Positions 18,378 to 26,943 of a stretch of 64,000 nt of DNA are shown here, piece after piece. Within the stretch, counting starts at the first letter, position 1. Each line of letters starts with the position of its first letter. The DNA lies in assembly GCF_005502435.1 (NCBI RefSeq), contig NZ_SCOU01000001.1, forward strand, positions 248,001-312,000, written 5' to 3'. The translations under genes were made by a program, and so were the position numbers. Source of the stretch: Methylobacillus flagellatus. GTDB lineage: Bacteria; Pseudomonadota; Gammaproteobacteria; Burkholderiales; Methylophilaceae. The notes under the pieces were generated by a model. It was given only the letters and a program-made list of their open reading frames with translations. It had not been told where the DNA came from and ran no database searches.

Positions 18378-19142
18378 ATGAACGCACCAATGGACAATCG
18401 CTTGGCCCCATGGTCACGCGAGGAATTCGAAGCCAAGCTGCGTGAAAAAGGGCAGGGCTACCACATTTACCACCCTTTTCACGTGATGATGTATGAAGGC
18501 AAGCTGAGCAAAGAACAGCTGCAATGCTGGGTTGCCAACCGTTTTTATTACCAGATTGGTATCCCGCAAAAGGATGCTGCCATCCTGTCCAATTGCCCGG
18601 ACAAAGAGATCCGCAAGGGTTGGATCGTGCGTATCACCGACCACGATGGCGTCGACGGTAACGAAGGCGGCATCGAAGCCTGGATCAAGCTGGGCCAGGC
18701 TGTGGGCCTGAGCCGTGACGATGTGACCTCCTTGCGCATGGTCAGTCCTGGCGTGCGTTTCGCTGTGGATGCCTATATCAACTTCGCACGTCAGCGCCCC
18801 TGGCAGGAATCGGTCTGTTCCAGCCTGACCGAGTTGTTCGCTCCACACATCCATCAGCAGCGCATCAGCTCCTGGCCTGCCATGTACCCTTGGATCAAGG
18901 AAGAAGGCCTCACTTACTTCAAGAAGCGCCTCACTGAAGCCAGGCGCGACGTGGAACAAGGTCTGGGCGTCACTTTGGAGTATTTCAGCCAGAGCCGCGA
19001 GATGCAGATGCGCGCGCTGGATATTCTGCAATTCAAGCTGGATGTATTGTGGGTCATCGCCGATTCCATCATGCTGGCTTCTACCGATATCAAGACCGAA
19101 GGACGCGATTACCTGCGTCAGCCGGTGATTCGTTTCGACTGA
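18378..19142 (+). CDS. pqqC: Pyrroloquinoline-quinone synthase PqqC
   Basis: It catalyses the final ring closure and eight-electron oxidation that yields PQQ. The 254-residue helical-bundle protein shows [24 protein letters not shown] at its start (a family hallmark) and the conserved [13 protein letters not shown] segment. It is preceded by AGGAGGAG. A repetitive 97-base spacer separates it from pqqD. Confidence 0.97.
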   Translation: MNAPMDNRLAPWSREEFEAKLREKGQGYHIYHPFHVMMYEGKLSKEQLQCWVANRFYYQIGIPQKDAAILSNCPDKEIRKGWIVRITDHDGVDGNEGGIEAWIKLGQAVGLSRDDVTSLRMVSPGVRFAVDAYINFARQRPWQESVCSSLTELFAPHIHQQRISSWPAMYPWIKEEGLTYFKKRLTEARRDVEQGLGVTLEYFSQSREMQMRALDILQFKLDVLWVIADSIMLASTDIKTEGRDYLRQPVIRFD

Positions 19143-19170
19143 TGGTGAGCTGACCGGGCTCGCTTCACTT

Positions 19171-19242
19171 GGATTAGTTTTATTGGCATTGGCTTTACTT
19201 ACATTGGATTTAACTGGGATTGGCTTTACTGGGATTGGCATG
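19171..19242 (+). repeat. Degenerate 15-bp repeats in the pqqC-pqqD spacer
   Basis: The spacer consists of about three and a half imperfect copies of ATTGGCTTTACT plus three variable bases, ending in the ATTGGC that runs into the pqqD ATG. The frame through the repeats is open, so a pqqD product longer by 19 residues is formally possible, but it would be an unusual hydrophobic Gly/Thr-rich extension. Confidence 0.75.
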
Positions 19243-19524
19243 CAAAACACCATACAACACACCGATATTTACGCCATTGCGCTGCATCACCGTTTTCAAT
19301 GGGAAGAAGCCCAGCAGTGCTATGTGATCCTTTTCCCGGAAGGCATGGTCAAGCTCAATGGCGGCGCCGGTGAAGTGCTTAAACTGGTCGATGGCCAGCG
19401 CAGCGTAGGGGAGGTGGTCGCCGCGCTGCAGGCCACATTCCCGGATGTGCCGGACATCGAAAAGGACATCCTGGCCATGTTCGATCTGGCCTTGGGTAAA
19501 GCCTGGCTGCGCAAACTGAACTAA
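19240..19524 (+). CDS. pqqD: PQQ peptide chaperone PqqD
   Basis: It binds PqqA tightly and presents it to the radical SAM enzyme PqqE (a RiPP recognition element). The 94-residue product from the ATG at 19240 (MQNTIQHTDIYAIALHHRFQWEEAQ) has the family pattern YVILFPEGMVKLNGGAGEVLKLVDG. The upstream in-frame codons lie in a low-complexity repeat and are not typical of PqqD. The ribosome site is weak, only GGGA within the repeat. It sits between pqqC and pqqE as usual. Confidence 0.93.
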   Translation: MQNTIQHTDIYAIALHHRFQWEEAQQCYVILFPEGMVKLNGGAGEVLKLVDGQRSVGEVVAALQATFPDVPDIEKDILAMFDLALGKAWLRKLN

Positions 19525-19601
19525 GTCGCACCAAAAGCGCCCAATAAAAAAACACAATCAAAACATAACAATAAAAGATACATTGAATCGAGGAGTGTAA
19601 G

Positions 19602-20786
19602 ATGGCCCAGCAGAATAACGGCGTTGCCGCCAATGTCACGCATACCCAGCCGCTGTGGTTACTGGCTGAAGTCACTTACCGCTGCCCGCTGCATTGTGCC
19701 TTCTGCTACAACCCCACTGACTATGACAAGCACACCCAGAACGAGCTTTCCACGGAGCAGTGGATACAAGCGCTGCGTGATGCACGCAAGCTGGGTGCCT
19801 TGCAGCTGGGGATCTCGGGTGGTGAGCCCTTGTTGCGCGACGACATCGAGGACATCGTGGTCGAAGCCAAAAAGCTGGGCTATTACAGTAACTTGATCAC
19901 TTCCGGTGTGGGCCTGACCGAAAAGCGTATCCAGGCCTTCAAGGAAGGCGGTCTGGACCATATCCAGCTGTCCATGCATGACATCACCGAAGAGATCAAC
20001 AACTTCATCACCAATACGCGCACCTTCGAGCTGAAAAAGAAGGTCGCCGCCATGATCAAAAACCACGGTTACCCCATGGTGCTGAACGTGGTGATCCACC
20101 GTTACAACATCGGCCATATCAAGGAGATCCTCGAGATGGCGGAAGCGCTGGGCGCGGATTATGTGGAGCTGGCCAACACGCAGTATTACGGCTGGTCGCT
20201 GGTCAACCGCAGTCAGCTGATGCCCAGCAAGGAACAGATCGATCACGCCGAGAAGATCACCAACGAGTTCCGTGCCAAGGTTGGCAACAAGATGAAGATC
20301 TTCTTCGTGGTGCCGGATTATTTCGCCGAGCGCCCCAAGAAGTGCATGAACGGCTGGGGTGAAGTGTTCATGATCGTCACCGCCAACGGCGACGTATTGC
20401 CCTGCCACTCGGCACGCGTGCTGCCCAATATGCAGTTCCCCAACGTGCGTGACAAGGGGTTGGAATGGGCATGGAAGGACTCACCCGCGTTCAACAAGTA
20501 CCGTGGTGACAGCTGGATGAAAGCGCCTTGCCGCACTTGCCCGGAAAAAGACAACGATCTGGCTGGTTGCCGTTGCCAGGCCTTCCTGCTGACGGGGGAT
20601 GCGGAAAGTGCCGACCCGGTATGCAGCCTGTCACCCAACCATCACATCATCGAAAAAGCCATCGAAGATGCCAAGAACCCGCAGCTACAAGCGCAGCCCA
20701 TCGTGTTCCGCACGGACAAGAACTCCAAGAAGATCATCGCCGGTGAACTTCAGGAGCGCGTCGCCGATTTCCACGCACTGCCTTGA
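19602..20786 (+). CDS. pqqE: PqqA peptide cyclase PqqE (radical SAM)
   Basis: It forms the carbon-carbon bond between Glu15 and Tyr19 of PqqA. The radical SAM cluster motif is CPLHCAFC with Cys28, Cys32 and Cys35. The C-terminal SPASM region has many cysteines (CHSARVLP, CRTCPEKDNDLAGCRC, VCSLS) for auxiliary clusters. GAGGAG is just upstream of the ATG. It is the last gene of the operon. No pqqF or pqqG protease gene is in the window. Confidence 0.97.
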   Translation: MAQQNNGVAANVTHTQPLWLLAEVTYRCPLHCAFCYNPTDYDKHTQNELSTEQWIQALRDARKLGALQLGISGGEPLLRDDIEDIVVEAKKLGYYSNLITSGVGLTEKRIQAFKEGGLDHIQLSMHDITEEINNFITNTRTFELKKKVAAMIKNHGYPMVLNVVIHRYNIGHIKEILEMAEALGADYVELANTQYYGWSLVNRSQLMPSKEQIDHAEKITNEFRAKVGNKMKIFFVVPDYFAERPKKCMNGWGEVFMIVTANGDVLPCHSARVLPNMQFPNVRDKGLEWAWKDSPAFNKYRGDSWMKAPCRTCPEKDNDLAGCRCQAFLLTGDAESADPVCSLSPNHHIIEKAIEDAKNPQLQAQPIVFRTDKNSKKIIAGELQERVADFHALP

Positions 20787-20818
20787 TGGCGTGTGTTGCA
20801 TGCTAGTCAGTTAGAATG

Positions 20819-20845
20819 GGCGCAGCGATGCGCCTGTTCTTTTTG
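20819..20845 (+). terminator. Terminator of the pqq operon
   Basis: GGCGCA (20819-20824) pairs with TGCGCC (20829-20834) over GCGA, and TGTTCTTTTT follows. It lies 33 bases after the pqqE stop. Confidence 0.75.
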
Positions 20846-20907
20846 GTGGCCCCGCTTTTTGGCCCAGCGCTCAAATCAACCCCTAGTCTGATGCGATCAA
20901 GCTCACC

Positions 20908-22095
20908 ATGATGATGAAATCCACATCCACCACGCTGGTCCTGGTGCTTGCCAGCCTGACGGCGCTGGCGCCGTTCGCTATCGACACCTATCTGCCAGCC
21001 TTTTTCACACTGGAACAGGCGCTGGGCGGCAGCTCTTTGCAGATCCAGCAGAGCCTGACCTTTTATCTGGTGCCGTATGCCTTGATGACGCTATGGCATG
21101 GTGCCATCTCGGATGCCATCGGGCGTATCCGCACCTTGCAGATCGGCCTGGGTGTATTCGTGCTCGCTTCCATCGGCTGTGCACTGGCGCCCAATGTGGA
21201 AACCTTATGGTTCTTCCGGGTATTGCAGGGTGTCTCGGGTGGGGCGGGCAATGTGGTGGCCCGCGCCATGGTGCGCGACCTGTTCGAAGGTGCCCAGGCG
21301 CAGCGCGTGATGGCCACCGTGCAGATGCTGTTCGGGATCGCGCCTGCGGTTGCGCCCATGATAGGTGGCTTGCTACTGGGCATCCACTGGCAGGCCATTT
21401 TCCTGTTTCTGGCCTTGTATGCGGCGCTCAGCCTGTGGGCAGCCATGCGCTACTTGCCGGAAACGGTGCCAGTGGACAAGCGCATGCCCTTGTCGGCGAA
21501 GCGCGTCTGGAGCAGTTATGGTCAGGTGTTTGGGGACGCCGAGTTCCGCCGCTTGTGTTTTGCGATCGGCGCCAATTTCTCGGCTTTCTTCATCTATGTG
21601 CTGGCCAGCCCGGTGTTCCTGATCCGTCACCTGGGGCTGGATGAACATCAATTCGGCTATATGTTCGTGCCCACCGTCTGCGGCATGATCCTGGGCTCCT
21701 GGCTGGCGCGTTTGGCTGCCGGACGCTGGAGCAGTGCCCTGGTGGTGCGCAGCGCATACGCCTGGATGGCCTTGCTGGCCACGCTCAATCTGCTGATCTG
21801 CCTCAACCTGCCTGCTGAGGTACTGAGCAATATCGCCCCCATCGCCTTGTTCAACATCGGCATGGCCGCTGCCGTGCCCATCCTTTCCCTGGCTGCACTG
21901 GACCGTCATCCGCGCATCCGTGGCACGGCCGCCTCTGCACAGGCGTTCATGCAGATGCTGTTGTCCTCCCTCTCTGCCGGCTTGATCGTTCCGCTGGTGT
22001 GGGATCACCCGGTCGGTCTGGCAGTTGCGATGCTGGTCTACCTGCTACTCGGCTGGCTGGCCATGCGTGGCACTGCGCTATATCGAAAAACCTGA
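20908..22095 (+). CDS. MFS drug transporter, Bcr/CflA subfamily
   Basis: This inner-membrane exporter of 395 residues has twelve predicted helices. The N-terminus APFAIDTYLPAF and the motif GAISDAIGRIRTL between helices 2 and 3 identify the Bcr/CflA group. That group exports bicyclomycin, chloramphenicol or sulfonamides in other bacteria. ARAMVRDLFEG in helix 4 is also typical. The substrate cannot be read from sequence. It is monocistronic and converges on the NCS2 permease gene. Confidence 0.88.
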   Translation: MMMKSTSTTLVLVLASLTALAPFAIDTYLPAFFTLEQALGGSSLQIQQSLTFYLVPYALMTLWHGAISDAIGRIRTLQIGLGVFVLASIGCALAPNVETLWFFRVLQGVSGGAGNVVARAMVRDLFEGAQAQRVMATVQMLFGIAPAVAPMIGGLLLGIHWQAIFLFLALYAALSLWAAMRYLPETVPVDKRMPLSAKRVWSSYGQVFGDAEFRRLCFAIGANFSAFFIYVLASPVFLIRHLGLDEHQFGYMFVPTVCGMILGSWLARLAAGRWSSALVVRSAYAWMALLATLNLLICLNLPAEVLSNIAPIALFNIGMAAAVPILSLAALDRHPRIRGTAASAQAFMQMLLSSLSAGLIVPLVWDHPVGLAVAMLVYLLLGWLAMRGTALYRKT

Positions 22096-22146
22096 GCATC
22101 GCAACAGCTGAGTATCGATACACCTGCAGCCATCACGCAAAAGACA

Positions 22147-22167
22147 ACGCGCGCAGAGTGCGCGCGT
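22147..22167. terminator. Hairpin between the convergent MFS and NCS2 genes
   Basis: ACGCGCGC (22147-22154) pairs with GCGCGCGT (22160-22167) over a 5-base loop. Its position between two convergent stops suggests a bidirectional terminator, although no T-run is present on either side. Confidence 0.45.
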
Positions 22168-22220
22168 CGATCTTGCCGTAAGCGCTAGGCAGCGCGGTTC
22201 TGTTCCGTCGGCTATATGCG

Positions 22221-23792
22221 TCAGTGCGCCATCTCAGCTGGTTTTTCACTGAACTGCGCCCGGCGTGCGCAAACATACAGCATCACCGCCACGATCAGAT
22301 AAGCGGCAGCCACCGGTGACGCATGTCCGAATACCAGCTCTTCACTGTGCATGAAGCCAAAGAAGGTCAGCACGGCGCCCGCCAGGGCGAATGCCGCAGC
22401 CTTGGCAAGCTGGCGCTCGATGATGAGCGCCGCGATGGCCCCCAGGATCAGGCCGCCCAGAATGGCGCCACCCCCGAGTACGGATAAACCCTGATACAGC
22501 ACGCCAGTCTGGCCAAGCTTGTCCAGACCGACCGCCATGGCGCTGGTGCCTGCCGCACCCAGCGCATTGTCGATCTGCAACTTGCCCCAGGCAGCCAGGT
22601 GCGGCATCAGCGCCAGCACGATGGCAGGCGCATGGCTGCGTGGGGTTTCCTGAAAGGCCTGCGCGCCGATCAGCATGCCGATATAGAGCAGGATGGGCGA
22701 GATCGCCACCACCGGTACCAGCGAGGCCAGCAAGGCGATGATGCCCAGCAAGGACAACACCAGCACCACCACGCCGGTGGCCAGTGAGTAGCCTATGCGT
22801 CCACCCATGGCTTTCCAGCCCGGATGGCCGATGTACACCGCGTTGATGAAGGGGTTGCCCATCAGGCAGCCGACCAGGCTGATGGCGCCATCGGCAGTCA
22901 GCACGCGTGTGGTGGGGTAGCTGTCACCACCGACAGCGGCACTTTCAACATTGTCCATCGCTTCTACCAGGTCGTAGATGCCGAACGGGATGGCCGTCAC
23001 CAGGATCACGCCCAGGAATTCAAAGCCAGAGAACACATGGTCAACAGCCGGCAAGGGCAGTGAGAAGCCAAAATTGCCCAGCGCTGTGCCGACGTTGGCC
23101 AGACTCATGCCACCGTAATTAAGGCCTAGCGCCGTCGAGCCCCAGGCGATCAGGGTGCCGACCGCGATGGCGATCAGGCCCGCAGGGATGCCTTTGTAAT
23201 AACGCACACCGCCGAACCAGCCTGCCAGGATGATGGCTAGGCTGACGATACCGATCACCGGCGTCATGTACATTTCCAGTGCCGGGCGCAGTGCGATGAA
23301 GGCTACCGACACCCCGGCCAGGGTGCCCAGCAGGGCAGCACGTGGCGTGATGCGGCGTACCACAGGCGCGATGAAGGCACCCAGCATCAGCACAAAGCTC
23401 TGGATGAACACCCAGGTCAGCCCGGCTTCCCAGCCCTTGATCGGGTCGCCCGTCGCCAGCGAGATCGGCAGCATGATCACAAACGTCACCACGAACATAT
23501 GCGGCACACTGACCCCCGAGGGCAGGGCGCATACATCGGTGCGGCCTGTGCTCTTGGCTAGCTTCCAGGCCAGCCAGGCATAGTAAGCCGTGCTCAGGAA
23601 CAGCATCAGGCCGGTGGCGGGCAGGATGCGCCCGAACACGATGTCGTCCGGCATCTGCAGCACAAAGCGCAACAGGCCGGTGAGCACCAGCAGGTTGACC
23701 AGGATGTTGGTACCAAAACCGAATAATGCGTTCCAGTCACCCGAGGTCCACAGGGCGGGCTTCCAGGTGTCTGAGTTGGGCGAGGCGGACAT
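22221..23792 (-). CDS. NCS2-type xanthine/uracil/vitamin C family permease
   Basis: This 523-residue protein has about twelve hydrophobic helices. The TDVCALPSGVSVPHMFVV segment resembles the NCS2/AzgA permease group. The start MSASPNSDTW is supported by AAGGAG seven bases upstream on the minus strand. The frame extends 46 codons further but without a ribosome site. It is the last gene of the minus-strand cluster, 17 bases after the amidohydrolase, so it probably imports the compound degraded by that cluster. The substrate is inferred to be a nitrogenous heterocycle or ureide. Confidence 0.82.
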   Translation of the reverse strand: MSASPNSDTWKPALWTSGDWNALFGFGTNILVNLLVLTGLLRFVLQMPDDIVFGRILPATGLMLFLSTAYYAWLAWKLAKSTGRTDVCALPSGVSVPHMFVVTFVIMLPISLATGDPIKGWEAGLTWVFIQSFVLMLGAFIAPVVRRITPRAALLGTLAGVSVAFIALRPALEMYMTPVIGIVSLAIILAGWFGGVRYYKGIPAGLIAIAVGTLIAWGSTALGLNYGGMSLANVGTALGNFGFSLPLPAVDHVFSGFEFLGVILVTAIPFGIYDLVEAMDNVESAAVGGDSYPTTRVLTADGAISLVGCLMGNPFINAVYIGHPGWKAMGGRIGYSLATGVVVLVLSLLGIIALLASLVPVVAISPILLYIGMLIGAQAFQETPRSHAPAIVLALMPHLAAWGKLQIDNALGAAGTSAMAVGLDKLGQTGVLYQGLSVLGGGAILGGLILGAIAALIIERQLAKAAAFALAGAVLTFFGFMHSEELVFGHASPVAAAYLIVAVMLYVCARRAQFSEKPAEMAH

Positions 23793-23809
23793 GTCGATCT
23801 CCTTGGGAT

Positions 23810-24481
23810 TTAAGCTGAAAGCGCGGCGATGATGCGTCGGGAATCGCTGACCCAGCCAAAGATGCCGCCCTGGGCTTTGATCATGCGTAGCGCAACGTCG
23901 TGAAATTCTGGGAAGTAAGAGGCACAGCAATCACCGGGTACGATGCAGCGGTAGCCACGGTCATTGGCTTCGCGCACGGTGGTATGCACGCAGACTTCGG
24001 TGGTCACACCACACACGATGAGGCTGCGGATGCCACGGTTTTGCAGGATGCACTGCAGGTCGGTGGCGAAGAACGCGCCTTTGCCCGGCTTGTCGATGAC
24101 AGGCTCGCCTGCTTGTGGATACAAGGCCGGGATGATGTCCTGACCGAGCTCGCCACAGATCAGGATGCGCCCCATGGCCCCCTGCGACCCTATGTTCAGG
24201 GTGGGGTGGCCACGTTCTAGCTTGGCTGGTGGCGCATCAGACAGATCGGGACGGTGCCCCTCTCGGGTATGCAGCACGAACATCCCGGCTGCGCGGGCCG
24301 CCTGCAGCAATCGCTGGCAGGGGCCTATGCTGGGGTGCAGCAGACTGACATCATTGCCCAGAGAAGCACCGAACCCACCTGGTTCGAGAAAATCACGCTG
24401 CATGTCGATGATGAGCAGTGCGGTCGTGGCAAAGTCGATCGGCATGTCATAAGGTTCGGCGGCTATGGTGAGCTTGGACAT
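23810..24481 (-). CDS. Cysteine hydrolase, isochorismatase family (biuret hydrolase-like)
   Basis: This 223-residue amidohydrolase shows the family triad: Asp26 (LLIIDMQRD), Lys131 (DKPGKGAF) and Cys164 (GVTTEVCVHTTVREANDRG). The TTEVCVHTTVREANDRG stretch resembles biuret and triuret hydrolases more than nicotinamidases, in my judgement. It would release ammonia from a small amide. A perfect GTTGTATACAAC palindrome lies 34 bases upstream, identical in core to one upstream of the AtzG-like gene. RutB-like ureidoacrylate hydrolase is an alternative. Confidence 0.75.
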   Translation of the reverse strand: MSKLTIAAEPYDMPIDFATTALLIIDMQRDFLEPGGFGASLGNDVSLLHPSIGPCQRLLQAARAAGMFVLHTREGHRPDLSDAPPAKLERGHPTLNIGSQGAMGRILICGELGQDIIPALYPQAGEPVIDKPGKGAFFATDLQCILQNRGIRSLIVCGVTTEVCVHTTVREANDRGYRCIVPGDCCASYFPEFHDVALRMIKAQGGIFGWVSDSRRIIAALSA

Positions 24482-24514
24482 CGGTGGTGTTCCCTGCAGG
24501 CTATGTGATGCAAC

Positions 24515-24526
24515 GTTGTATACAAC
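24515..24526. promoter_or_regulatory. Operator candidate for the GntR regulator, copy 1
   Basis: GTTGTATACAAC is a perfect 12-base palindrome in the promoter region of the isochorismatase-fold gene. The same core TTGTATACAA recurs at 26835-26844. FCD-type GntR proteins usually bind short palindromes of this kind, and such a regulator is encoded in the cluster. Confidence 0.65.
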
Positions 24527-24565
24527 AAGAGCAAGAGCCGTGCCGGGAACCAGGCGTGGATACAG

Positions 24566-24603
24566 TCAACCTATTGCCTGATATTAATCAGGCAATAGGT
24601 TGA
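24566..24603. terminator. 17-bp perfect hairpin between the AtzH-like and hydrolase genes
   Basis: The arms 24566-24582 and 24587-24603 (TCAACCTATTGCCTGAT and its complement) pair perfectly around ATTA. It lies after the AtzH-like stop on the minus strand. No T-run follows in that direction, so termination is likely but not proven. It separates the AtzG/E/H genes from the hydrolase-permease pair. Confidence 0.55.
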
Positions 24604-24716
24604 AAAGTAACGAAGTTATGTTTATTGATAGCGAGAGTTGATGCGCGCTGGGTGTGCACGCAGGCATGCTAATGGTGCAATGCGTGGTGCAATGCGGCCA
24701 GCCAGCTTGGGGTGAC

Positions 24717-25097
24717 TTAGCTGATCTCAGGTCGCAAGGAGATATGCGCAGCCGCGATACGCCAACCCGCATCCGTGCGTACCCAGCTTTGCATCTGCCG
24801 GCCGCAAACACCGGCACTGTTACGGTATTCGGTGCTGATATTGGCGTAGTCTTCGCCAAAGGTGGTGATGACGGTATTCATCAAGGTGCGTGGCAGCGGT
24901 GGCTGACGGTGCTGGCGAAAACTCACTATCGCATCAAAGCCATACAGATTTTCCGTGGCGCCAAAACGCACAGCCTGCGGGCTTTGCCAGAAGAACGGGA
25001 TCAGTGCTTCTACATCGTTACGCATCAGCGCAGCTTCATAGGCCTCAAAAGCCGCAGTGACCGATGCCAGCGTTCCAGGCAGGTTGACGCTCAGCAT
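24717..25097 (-). CDS. AtzH/HpxZ-like protein (DUF3225, SnoaL-like fold)
   Basis: This 126-residue protein has the family stretch FFWQSPQAVRFGATENLYGFDAI, divided here as FFWQSPQAVRFG and ATENLYGFDAI. Relatives are HpxZ of the oxalurate pathway and AtzH, which acts on 1,3-dicarboxyurea in cyanuric acid degradation. The start overlaps the end of the AtzE-like gene by seven bases, so they are translationally coupled. The exact reaction here is unknown. Confidence 0.8.
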   Translation of the reverse strand: MLSVNLPGTLASVTAAFEAYEAALMRNDVEALIPFFWQSPQAVRFGATENLYGFDAIVSFRQHRQPPLPRTLMNTVITTFGEDYANISTEYRNSAGVCGRQMQSWVRTDAGWRIAAAHISLRPEIS

Positions 25098-26575
25098 GCA
25101 GCCTCCACCCGGGTGACCACCGGGGCAGCCACTACAGCACTGGATTCCAGATAAGCAGCCACACGCAATGCCATATCTTCACGCCAAGGCGGGGCGATGA
25201 TCTGCACCCCTATCGGCATGCCACCCGCTTGCTGCACCGGCACACTCACTACCGGCAGGCCGATGAAGGAGATGGGCTGCGTGAACATGCCGATATTGGG
25301 GCGTGTCGGCATCTCGACCCCGTTGATGGTCATGCTGTCCTGGCCGATCTTCTGGGCACTGCATGGCGTGCTGGGGGCAAGGATGATATCCACGTCCTGA
25401 AACAATTTGGCTACTTCGCTCTGGAACCAGCGCCGGAAACGTTGTGCGCCGATATACCAGGCGGCGGGCATCATGCTGCCCGCCAACAGGCGTGGCCGTG
25501 TCATGGGGTCAAAGTCAGCGGCGCGCGTGCGCAGGCGTTGCAGGTGTTGCTGCGCGCCCTCACTGGCGGTGATCAGGTAGGCAGCAGAGCGTGCACGTGC
25601 CGCTTGCGGCAGTTCCACCATCTGCTGGGTACCCAAGGCAGTGGCGATCCTCTGCACCGCAGCATTCGCTTCGGGATTGCCCTGGGTGAAATGGCCACCC
25701 GCCATGGCGATGCGCAAGCGGCTGATGTCCGTGCTTAGCGTGCCGCTATCCACCCTGGAGCGCGTTTGATCATGGCTGGCGCGGTGCAGCAGCGCGTAAC
25801 TCAATGCCAGATCATGGCTGCTGCGTGCAAAGATGCCAGCGTGATCCAGGCTGTGCACGAACGGGAACATGCCCTGCAATGACAGTGCGCCATAGGTGGG
25901 TTTCAGACCGAAGATGCCGCACATGGACGAGGGCACGCGTACCGAGCCGTTGGTATCCGAGCCCAGTGTGAGCGGCACCATGCCCGCTGCAACGGCGGTA
26001 CCACAGCCGCCTGACGATCCACCCGCGCTGCGGCTCGGGTCGTGCGGGTTGCGAGCCGGCCCATAATGGCTGTTTTCCGTGGTGAAGCCGTAGGCGTATT
26101 CGTCCATATTGAGTGCGCCCAGCAGCACCGCGCCCTGCGCCTGCATGGCACGCACCAGCAAGGCATCCTCACTGGCGGGAGGCAGATCACGGTTGATGCG
26201 CGAACCGGCCAGCGTGACCAGCCCGGCCACATCGAACAGATTCTTGACGGCATAAGGCACGCCAGCCAGTGGCGGCAGTGTTTCACCGCCTGCGCGCCTG
26301 CGGTCGATGTCGGCGGCTTCTGCCAGCGCACGCACGGTGGTCACTTCCGTGAAGCTGTTATACAGGCCGTCGTGGTCATCTATGCGCTGCAACGCGGCCT
26401 GGGTCAGCGCAGTGGCACTGACGCGGCCTTCAGACAAGGCGCTGACCATGCCAGTCACTGTCCCTGTCAGCAACTTTTCGGCCAGGCTGGCCTCACGCTG
26501 GGGCAAGCCTGCTTTAGCCGCGCTGGTCTCCGCCAGCATTTGTTGCTGTGCGCTCACCGCTGGAATGCTTGTCAT
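25091..26575 (-). CDS. AtzE-family amidohydrolase
   Basis: This amidase-signature enzyme of 494 residues has the Ser-Ser-Lys triad: Lys111 (VPYAVKNLFD), cis-Ser188 within SAGGSSGGCG, and nucleophile Ser211 (DTNGSVRVP). AtzE hydrolyses 1-carboxybiuret, and HpxY-type relatives act in oxalurate use. It overlaps the AtzG-like gene by four bases, matching the AtzE-AtzG heterocomplex in which AtzG plays a GatC-like role. The N-terminus is about 35 residues longer than the amidase core requires. Confidence 0.85.
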   Translation of the reverse strand: MTSIPAVSAQQQMLAETSAAKAGLPQREASLAEKLLTGTVTGMVSALSEGRVSATALTQAALQRIDDHDGLYNSFTEVTTVRALAEAADIDRRRAGGETLPPLAGVPYAVKNLFDVAGLVTLAGSRINRDLPPASEDALLVRAMQAQGAVLLGALNMDEYAYGFTTENSHYGPARNPHDPSRSAGGSSGGCGTAVAAGMVPLTLGSDTNGSVRVPSSMCGIFGLKPTYGALSLQGMFPFVHSLDHAGIFARSSHDLALSYALLHRASHDQTRSRVDSGTLSTDISRLRIAMAGGHFTQGNPEANAAVQRIATALGTQQMVELPQAARARSAAYLITASEGAQQHLQRLRTRAADFDPMTRPRLLAGSMMPAAWYIGAQRFRRWFQSEVAKLFQDVDIILAPSTPCSAQKIGQDSMTINGVEMPTRPNIGMFTQPISFIGLPVVSVPVQQAGGMPIGVQIIAPPWREDMALRVAAYLESSAVVAAPVVTRVEAAC

Positions 26576-26757
26576 GGGCGAAACTCAGGCGCTGCATCGA
26601 GTTCTTCATGCAGCGGAAAAGACAGCACGTTGGCGGCATGCTGGCCTAGCAGGCCGAAATGCAGGGCAAGTAGTGGCATGTCGGCATCTGCCAGCGTGAT
26701 GTCATTCAGCGCGGCCAGCGCATGCAAGGTGTCGTGGTCTGTAGGGGTGAGTGGCAT
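26572..26757 (-). CDS. AtzG-like small subunit (DUF4089)
   Basis: This 61-residue helical protein starts MPLTPTDHDTLHALAALNDI and ends AAPEFRP, resembling AtzG/HpxX, the GatC-like partner that stabilises AtzE-type amidases. The ATG at 26757 has GGAG five bases upstream on the minus strand. A longer frame back to 26853 lacks a ribosome site and would overlap the operator. It is the first gene of the AtzG-E-H unit. Confidence 0.8.
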   Translation of the reverse strand: MPLTPTDHDTLHALAALNDITLADADMPLLALHFGLLGQHAANVLSFPLHEELDAAPEFRP

Positions 26758-26834
26758 GGCATCTCCGTGGCTGGTGTCGTCTACGTGATCGCCTGGCGCG
26801 GGCGATCCGTTTTTATATGCTACCCGATGCAGTG

Positions 26835-26844
26835 TTGTATACAA
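26835..26844. promoter_or_regulatory. Operator candidate for the GntR regulator, copy 2
   Basis: The palindrome TTGTATACAA lies 78 bases upstream of the AtzG-like start, between that gene and the GntR gene. It is the same 10-base core as at 24516-24525. Confidence 0.65.
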
Positions 26845-26943
26845 GCGGTGCATGCAGATTCAAGCAAACTTGATACCAGCGCGCTATCTGTGCTTACCTG
26901 CGGTCGCCACCGGTGGGTGTAGCACGCGGGGCTGCAGGGCGGA

